Assembly (NCBI RefSeq): GCF_000993785.3
Contig: NZ_CP009922.3
Span: 1,798,001-1,862,000 of the forward strand
Source: Streptomyces xiamenensis
Lineage (GTDB): Bacteria > Actinomycetota > Actinomycetes > Streptomycetales > Streptomycetaceae
Direction of reading: 5' to 3'
Length of the DNA: 64,000 bases
Position numbers and translations under genes: made by a program. Shown in pieces: positions 60,086 through 64,000 of this stretch (its first letter is position 1; each line of letters opens with the position of its first letter). The notes beneath the pieces were generated by a model that saw nothing but the letters and a program-made list of their open reading frames with translations, had not been told where the DNA came from and did not search any database.

Positions 60086-60593
60086 GACCCTCGGGGACCT
60101 CTTCGCCACGTTCCAGCGGGAGGCGTTTCGGCTGGAGACACTGGATGTGTACAACATCCCCCGAAGCGCGGCCAACCTCCAGGCGTTCCTGGACGGCAAG
60201 CCCCAGCCGGAGGGTTACAACGCCGAGTGGGTAGAGCAGATTCGCTCCCACACCAGCGTGGGGAAAAGGGTCTACCGCGTACACATCCTGTCCCGCCCGC
60301 TGACGCCTTACCTCAAGTACGAGCTGGGCTGGGGTTACCGGACGAACATCTCGGGTGGCGAGGAGTTCTTCATCCTCGACACGACAGACCGGCCAAACCC
60401 CCTGCCCGGGGTCGGTGACTTCTGGTTCTTCGACTCCGAACGGCCCGCGGTCATGCATTACGACGAGAGCGGCGCGTTCCTGGGTGCGGAGACACTGCCC
60501 GACGACCGGGCCGAGGAGTTCATCCGTTACCGGGAGACAGCCCTCGCGCACGCCCGGCCCTTCCCGGAGTGGTGGGCAGAGCACGGCGAGTGA
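60069..60593 (+). CDS. DUF6879-like protein (copy A)
   Basis: A 174-residue protein with the DUF6879 pattern: DLFATFQREAFRLETLDVYNI, VYRVHILSRPLTPYLKYELGWGY, GEEFFILDT and DFWFFDSERPAVMHYDESGAFLGAE. These proteins accompany XRE regulators in Streptomyces and are thought to act like DUF397 partners. GTG 60069 with GGAAAGG. Stop overlaps the XRE start. Confidence 0.82.
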   Translation: MTSSSETLGDLFATFQREAFRLETLDVYNIPRSAANLQAFLDGKPQPEGYNAEWVEQIRSHTSVGKRVYRVHILSRPLTPYLKYELGWGYRTNISGGEEFFILDTTDRPNPLPGVGDFWFFDSERPAVMHYDESGAFLGAETLPDDRAEEFIRYRETALAHARPFPEWWAEHGE

Positions 60594-61417
60594 ACCGCGG
60601 ACAGCTCGGGAGCGTGCTGCGGGAACTGCGGCTGGCCTCTGGAAGACAGGCCAATGCCGTGGCCCGCAGCGCAGTCATGTCCCCGAGCAAGCTCAGCAAG
60701 ATCGAGAACGGGAGACTCACCCCAAGTGCCGCTGATGTCGAACTCATTCTCTCCGCTCTCGGCGTCACCGGCGACATAAGGGACCGGTATCTGGAGGTTG
60801 CCCGCACTCAGGCGACGGAGGCGCTCGCCTGGCGTCTCCTCAAGCGTTCCGGGGTGCACAAGGCACAGCAAGAGCTGAGATCCGTCGAAGCTCAGATGAC
60901 AACGCTGCGACTGTTTCAGCCCGCGCTGATCCCCGGGCTTCTTCAGACCCCGGAATACATGCGTGCGATTCTGGGCCGTCACGGGCTGAGCGAGGATTCC
61001 TTGCACCGCACTACGCTCGCGAGGCTGGAGAGGCAGGGCGTTCTCCACGATTCGGGCAAGACGTTCTCCTTCGTCATGACAGAGACGGTGCTCCGATGGC
61101 TGATCGTGGAGGCCGATGTCATGGCGCGGCAGTTGGAGCGGATCATCTCTCTGTCGCGGCTGCCTCAGGTGGACATCCGGTGTGTGCCTCTCTCCGCCCG
61201 GCAGAGAGACATCGCAAATCATTCCTTCGTCATCCGCGATGATCGCACCGTGACGGTCGAGACCATCCATGCGGAACTCACGGTCACCGACCCTCGTGAC
61301 ATCGATCTCTACATTTCCAGATTCGAAGCATTTCAGCACAGTGCCCTGGCCGATGACGCCATGCGGTCCGCATTGAGCGCCATCCGCCTTGAGCTTCTGA
61401 AAGGTGGGTCCCCATGA
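60590..61417 (+). CDS. XRE-family regulator with DUF5753 domain
   Basis: A 275-residue regulator: XRE HTH at about 5-60 (LGSVLRELRLASGRQANAVARSAVMSPSKLSKIENGRLTPS) and DUF5753 (about 85-270) with FQPALIPGLLQTPEYMRAIL and FVMTETVLRWLIVEADVM. The GTG overlaps the DUF6879-A stop (GTGA), and its own stop overlaps the ATG of DUF6879-B (ATGA), so regulator and both partners are translated as a coupled set. Confidence 0.92.
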   Translation: MNRGQLGSVLRELRLASGRQANAVARSAVMSPSKLSKIENGRLTPSAADVELILSALGVTGDIRDRYLEVARTQATEALAWRLLKRSGVHKAQQELRSVEAQMTTLRLFQPALIPGLLQTPEYMRAILGRHGLSEDSLHRTTLARLERQGVLHDSGKTFSFVMTETVLRWLIVEADVMARQLERIISLSRLPQVDIRCVPLSARQRDIANHSFVIRDDRTVTVETIHAELTVTDPRDIDLYISRFEAFQHSALADDAMRSALSAIRLELLKGGSP

Positions 61418-61929
61418 TCAGTGGCGAGGATTTCAGTCGACTGTTCCGAGACTTTCAGCGAACGGCCTTTCGGCTGGAAACGCTGAGCGTCTACGATGTG
61501 GCCGAGGAACAGGAGGAGTTCGCGGCGTTCCTGGCCGGCGAACCGATGGACGAATCCTGGCACGACAGCCCGTGGGTGCGGTCGATGACCGACCTGGGGA
61601 AGGAGCTGGCACGCGTACATGTGCTCCGCTCGCCGCTCACGGATTACCTCCGGTACGAGCTGGCCGCCTACCCCGGGAACATCACCGCCGGTGAGAACAT
61701 TGGGATCATCGACCTCGCGCATCAGGAGGTCAACGGGTTGCCGGATCACGACTTCTGGCTGTTCGACGATGCGGAGGTCTACCGCATGCACTACACGGAC
61801 GCAGGGCAGTTCATCGGCGCGGAGTTGCTCCCGGGTGAAGCCCTTCAGCGTTATCAGGGCTATCGCGACATCGCCCGCAAGCACGCCATGCCGTTCGCGG
61901 ACTACCGCGATCAACTACTCCAGGATTGA
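61414..61929 (+). CDS. DUF6879-like protein (copy B)
   Basis: A 171-residue paralogue of copy A: RLFRDFQRTAFRLETLSVYDV, LARVHVLRSPLTDYLRYELAAYPGN and DFWLFDDAEVYRMHYTDAGQFIGAELL. ATGA overlap with the XRE stop. Having one DUF6879 on each side of a single XRE gene suggests duplicate partners of one regulator. Confidence 0.83.
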   Translation: MISGEDFSRLFRDFQRTAFRLETLSVYDVAEEQEEFAAFLAGEPMDESWHDSPWVRSMTDLGKELARVHVLRSPLTDYLRYELAAYPGNITAGENIGIIDLAHQEVNGLPDHDFWLFDDAEVYRMHYTDAGQFIGAELLPGEALQRYQGYRDIARKHAMPFADYRDQLLQD

Positions 61930-62106
61930 GCGGTGGAGATCAGCGATACATGCCATCCACGCATCGCGGTCCAAGAATGCGCACGGTGGACGCATTCGGC
62001 GCGTCCGGGACGGATTCTTGACGCAACGGGAAAGTGGGTAGTCCGCCGATATACGGGTGGGCATGCTGGTGACACCGACAGCGCAGAATGAAAGGGAGTT
62101 GGTGTC

Positions 62107-62241
62107 ATGAGCGGTAAGCACGGTGACGGCAAGGGCGGTTCCGAGGGGGATCAGCAGCAGTCGCCCCGGGAATCGGACGGGCAGTGGAAGCGCCCCGTTC
62201 CGCCCGCCGGGCCGCAGCAGCCCGGAGGCGGCAAGAAGTGA
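62107..62241 (+). CDS. 44-residue peptide, candidate RiPP precursor
   Basis: A hydrophilic 44-residue peptide (Gly/Gln/Lys/Pro-rich, no Cys, no signal peptide), starting at ATG after AAGGGAG and ending KK. Contains Asp residues in HGDGKG, EGDQQQ and ESDGQWKRP; the Asp-Gly in the last two-thirds is chemically prone to aspartimide formation. Its stop overlaps the GTG of a PIMT-like methyltransferase gene (4 bp). Such a peptide coupled to a PAMT matches the layout of pamtide-type RiPP loci. Modification is inferred, not shown. Confidence 0.6.
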   Translation: MSGKHGDGKGGSEGDQQQSPRESDGQWKRPVPPAGPQQPGGGKK

Positions 62242-63359
62242 CGTACACCGAGGACGCGGAGTATCAGCGGCTCGTCCACCGGATGGGTGAGAGCGGTGAT
62301 CTCGCGGCGGGCTGGCGGGGGGCGTTTCTGCGCACCCCGCGCGGCTCCTTCGTACCGGACACCATCTGGGCCGAGGACGGGCCCAGCGGATACCGGGCCG
62401 TCCGTCAGCACGAACAGCCCCGGGAATGGTGGGCGCGGGTCAACTCCGACGCCGTCGTGGTGACCCAGCTCGACGACGGGAACCCGGGCGGGCCGGGGGT
62501 GGCCACGAGTTCCGTCTCCATGCCCTCGCTCGTCGCCCGCATGCTCGGGCACCTGGACGCGCGGGCCGGTCACCGGGTGTTGGAGGTGGGCACCGGGTCC
62601 GGCTGGTCCACCGCGCTGCTCTGCGCCCGCGTCGGGGACGGGCGGGTCACCTCCGTGGAGATCGACGGTGCCGTCGCGCACCGTGCCGCCCTCGCGCTCG
62701 ATCGTGTCGGGCTCCGGCCCCGGCTGCTGGTCGGGGACGGAGAACTCGGCAGCGCCGAGCACGCGCCGTACGACCGGATCGCCTCCACCGCCGCCGTCGC
62801 CCGGGTGCCCTACGCCTGGGTCGCCCAGTGCCGGCCCGGGGCGCTGATCGTGACGCCGTGGGGGACGCCGCTGTGCAACGCGGGGTTGCTCAGGCTCCGC
62901 GTCGCGGACGACGGCACCGCAGAGGGGCGGTTCGTGGACAGCGTGCACTTCATGTGGGTGCGGGGGCAGCGCCCTCCTCCCGCCAGTACCAGCACCGGCA
63001 CCGGCACCAGCGGCGAGGAACGCGGCTCGGTGACCACCGTGCGTCCCCAGCACGTGCTCGATTCCGTGCACGCCGCCTTCGCCGTCGGGCTGCGGGTACC
63101 CGGGGTGCGGTACCGCGAGGAGTGGAACAGCTCGGACCCGCAGGGGACCTGGCGGCTGGTGCTGTGGGACGAGGGAGGGTCCCGCGCCCTGGTCAGCGTC
63201 GACGGAGCGGTCCGGCAGCGTGGGGCGCGCGACCTCTGGGACGAGGTCGCGGCTGCCCGGCAGTGGTGGGACGGGGCCGGACGGCCCCCGCTGACCGCGT
63301 TCCGGGTGCGGGTCGGACCGGAAGGGCAGCAGGTTCTGCTGGGCCCGGCGTCGCCGTAG
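62238..63359 (+). CDS. PIMT-like (PAMT) O-methyltransferase
   Basis: A 373-residue SAM-dependent methyltransferase of the protein-L-isoaspartate O-methyltransferase group, longer than housekeeping PIMT (about 210-230). Seen: N-terminal about 70 residues with FLRTPRGSFVPDTIW, then SSVSMPSLVARML (PIMT-type SxP loop), SAM motif I VLEVGTGSGWSTAL (about 114-127), VEIDG, and IVTPWGTPL, with a C-terminal about 130-residue extension. This size and extension recur in RiPP-associated methyltransferases that turn Asp into isoaspartate. GTG overlaps the peptide gene's stop. Substrate by inference is the adjacent 44-mer. Confidence 0.82.
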   Translation: MTYTEDAEYQRLVHRMGESGDLAAGWRGAFLRTPRGSFVPDTIWAEDGPSGYRAVRQHEQPREWWARVNSDAVVVTQLDDGNPGGPGVATSSVSMPSLVARMLGHLDARAGHRVLEVGTGSGWSTALLCARVGDGRVTSVEIDGAVAHRAALALDRVGLRPRLLVGDGELGSAEHAPYDRIASTAAVARVPYAWVAQCRPGALIVTPWGTPLCNAGLLRLRVADDGTAEGRFVDSVHFMWVRGQRPPPASTSTGTGTSGEERGSVTTVRPQHVLDSVHAAFAVGLRVPGVRYREEWNSSDPQGTWRLVLWDEGGSRALVSVDGAVRQRGARDLWDEVAAARQWWDGAGRPPLTAFRVRVGPEGQQVLLGPASP

Positions 63360-63363
63360 AGCG

Positions 63364-63420
63364 GGCGGGGGCGCAGAGGGGCCACGTCCGGGCCGCCGGG
63401 CGGCGGACCCGGCCCCCGCC
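63364..63420. terminator. Possible hairpin between methyltransferase and ABC ATPase genes
   Basis: Outer stem GGCGGGGGC (63364-63372) / GCCCCCGCC (63412-63420) enclosing smaller GC hairpins, between convergent stops. Weak evidence in such G+C-rich DNA. Confidence 0.4.
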
Positions 63421-63434
63421 GGGCTACCGCCCGT

Positions 63435-64000
63435 TCACATGAGTTCGCCGTCGCGGTAGACCAGGACGCGTTCGGGGCGCGGCAGCGCGTACCCCCGTTC
63501 GCCCACCGTCACCGGAAGGTCCTCCGGGACGGTCACCTGGAGCGAGGCGCCGGCCTCCTCGGAGTCCAGGGTGAGGAGCTGGGTGCTGCCCAGGTTCTCG
63601 ATCACCGTGACCCGGCCGGGCAGCGACCCGGGAGCGTGGTGCGTGGTGTAGCGCAGGTACTCGGGGCGGATGCCGTACACCACCTCGGCACCGTCCGGCA
63701 GGGGGCGGGCCCCCTCCCCCATCGGCCCCGGCAGCAGGACCCCGGCGACGCTCACCCACGTGCCGCGCACCGTGCCGGGCAGCAGATTCATCGGGGTGGA
63801 GCCGATGAACGAGGCCACGAAGGTGTTGGCCGGACGGCGGAAGATCTCGGTGGGGGTGCCGAGTTGACGGATCCGGCCGTGTTCGAGCACCGCGATCCGG
63901 TCGGCCAGGGCCAGCGCCTCCGCCTGGTCGTGGGTGACGAAGACGGTGGTGACGCCCAGTTCGCGCTGGAGCCGCTTGAGGAAGGTACGGGCCTCCAGGC
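63435..64000 (-). CDS. Sugar ABC transporter ATP-binding protein (MsiK/UgpC-like), N-terminus off the window
   Basis: Last about 188 residues of a MalK/UgpC-type ATPase: [35 protein letters not shown] (H-loop region), [27 protein letters not shown], and the C-terminal OB-fold regulatory domain with IRPEYLRY and [13 protein letters not shown]. Energises import of sugars or glycerol-3-phosphate via membrane partners not seen here. Runs off the right edge; no start visible. Stop at 63435. Confidence 0.9.
   Translation of the reverse strand, partial: LEARTFLKRLQRELGVTTVFVTHDQAEALALADRIAVLEHGRIRQLGTPTEIFRRPANTFVASFIGSTPMNLLPGTVRGTWVSVAGVLLPGPMGEGARPLPDGAEVVYGIRPEYLRYTTHHAPGSLPGRVTVIENLGSTQLLTLDSEEAGASLQVTVPEDLPVTVGERGYALPRPERVLVYRDGELM

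Overview
The window is high-G+C actinobacterial chromosome, most likely Streptomyces or a close relative. The evidence is strong third-position G/C, many GTG starts, 4-bp stop/start overlaps, a Tad/Flp pilus cluster with a LysM-BTAD protein, XRE/DUF397 and XRE/DUF6879 pairs, and several promoters whose -10 box (TANNNT) lies 6-7 nt before the start codon, so the mRNAs are probably leaderless. I see no rRNA, tRNA, CRISPR array or replication origin.

Layout. 1-10.9 kb: end of an ArsB/SLC13 permease, an MMPL exporter, a flavin disulfide oxidoreductase, an ABC exporter with a MerR regulator, a divergent SDR/TetR pair sharing an inverted-repeat operator, an alpha/beta hydrolase, and an APH-family kinase behind a promoter and a 7-codon leader ORF. 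10.9-12.2 kb: a stand-alone ClpX. 12.3-22 kb: a minus-strand Tad/Flp pilus operon (CpaB-like, TadZ-like, TadA, TadB, TadC, Flp pilin, two TadE, TadG-like, LysM-BTAD). 22-36.6 kb: a type VII secretion (ESX) accessory island: one EccC/EssC-like ATPase divergent from two WXG100-like proteins, a protein with a T7SS-signal-like N-terminus, three consecutive tandem gene pairs of unknown function, a lipoprotein and an exported protein in a lower-G+C patch.

36.6-40.3 kb: a Tat-exported DMFase-beta-like protein, a small HAD-like protein, an HTH plus Clp N-domain protein with two perfect 17-bp palindromes in its promoter, and a lipoprotein. 40.4-48.1 kb: a three-gene membrane system (YqiJ-like, flotillin, large DUF3686-type AAA ATPase). 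48.2-51.7 kb: KtrB/TrkH, KtrA/TrkA and NhaA, a K+/Na+ homeostasis block divergent from the flotillin genes. 51.9-56.8 kb: a PHP phosphoesterase, a GNAT, a decayed IS701-like transposase, a SUMF1-fold protein lacking one of the two FGE cysteines, and a lipoprotein.

56.9-63.4 kb: a regulator-dense region. It holds an XRE regulator with three DUF397 genes, an RsbW-like ATPase with two coupled small genes, an operon of small protein-DUF6879-XRE-DUF6879, and then a 44-residue peptide gene overlapping a PIMT-like methyltransferase gene. That last pair looks like a minimal RiPP (pamtide-type) locus. The window ends inside an MsiK/UgpC-type sugar ABC ATPase gene. The best candidates for little-described biology are the peptide-methyltransferase pair, the ESX island with its duplicated pairs, the leader peptide before the APH-family gene, and the Clp-N/HTH regulator.
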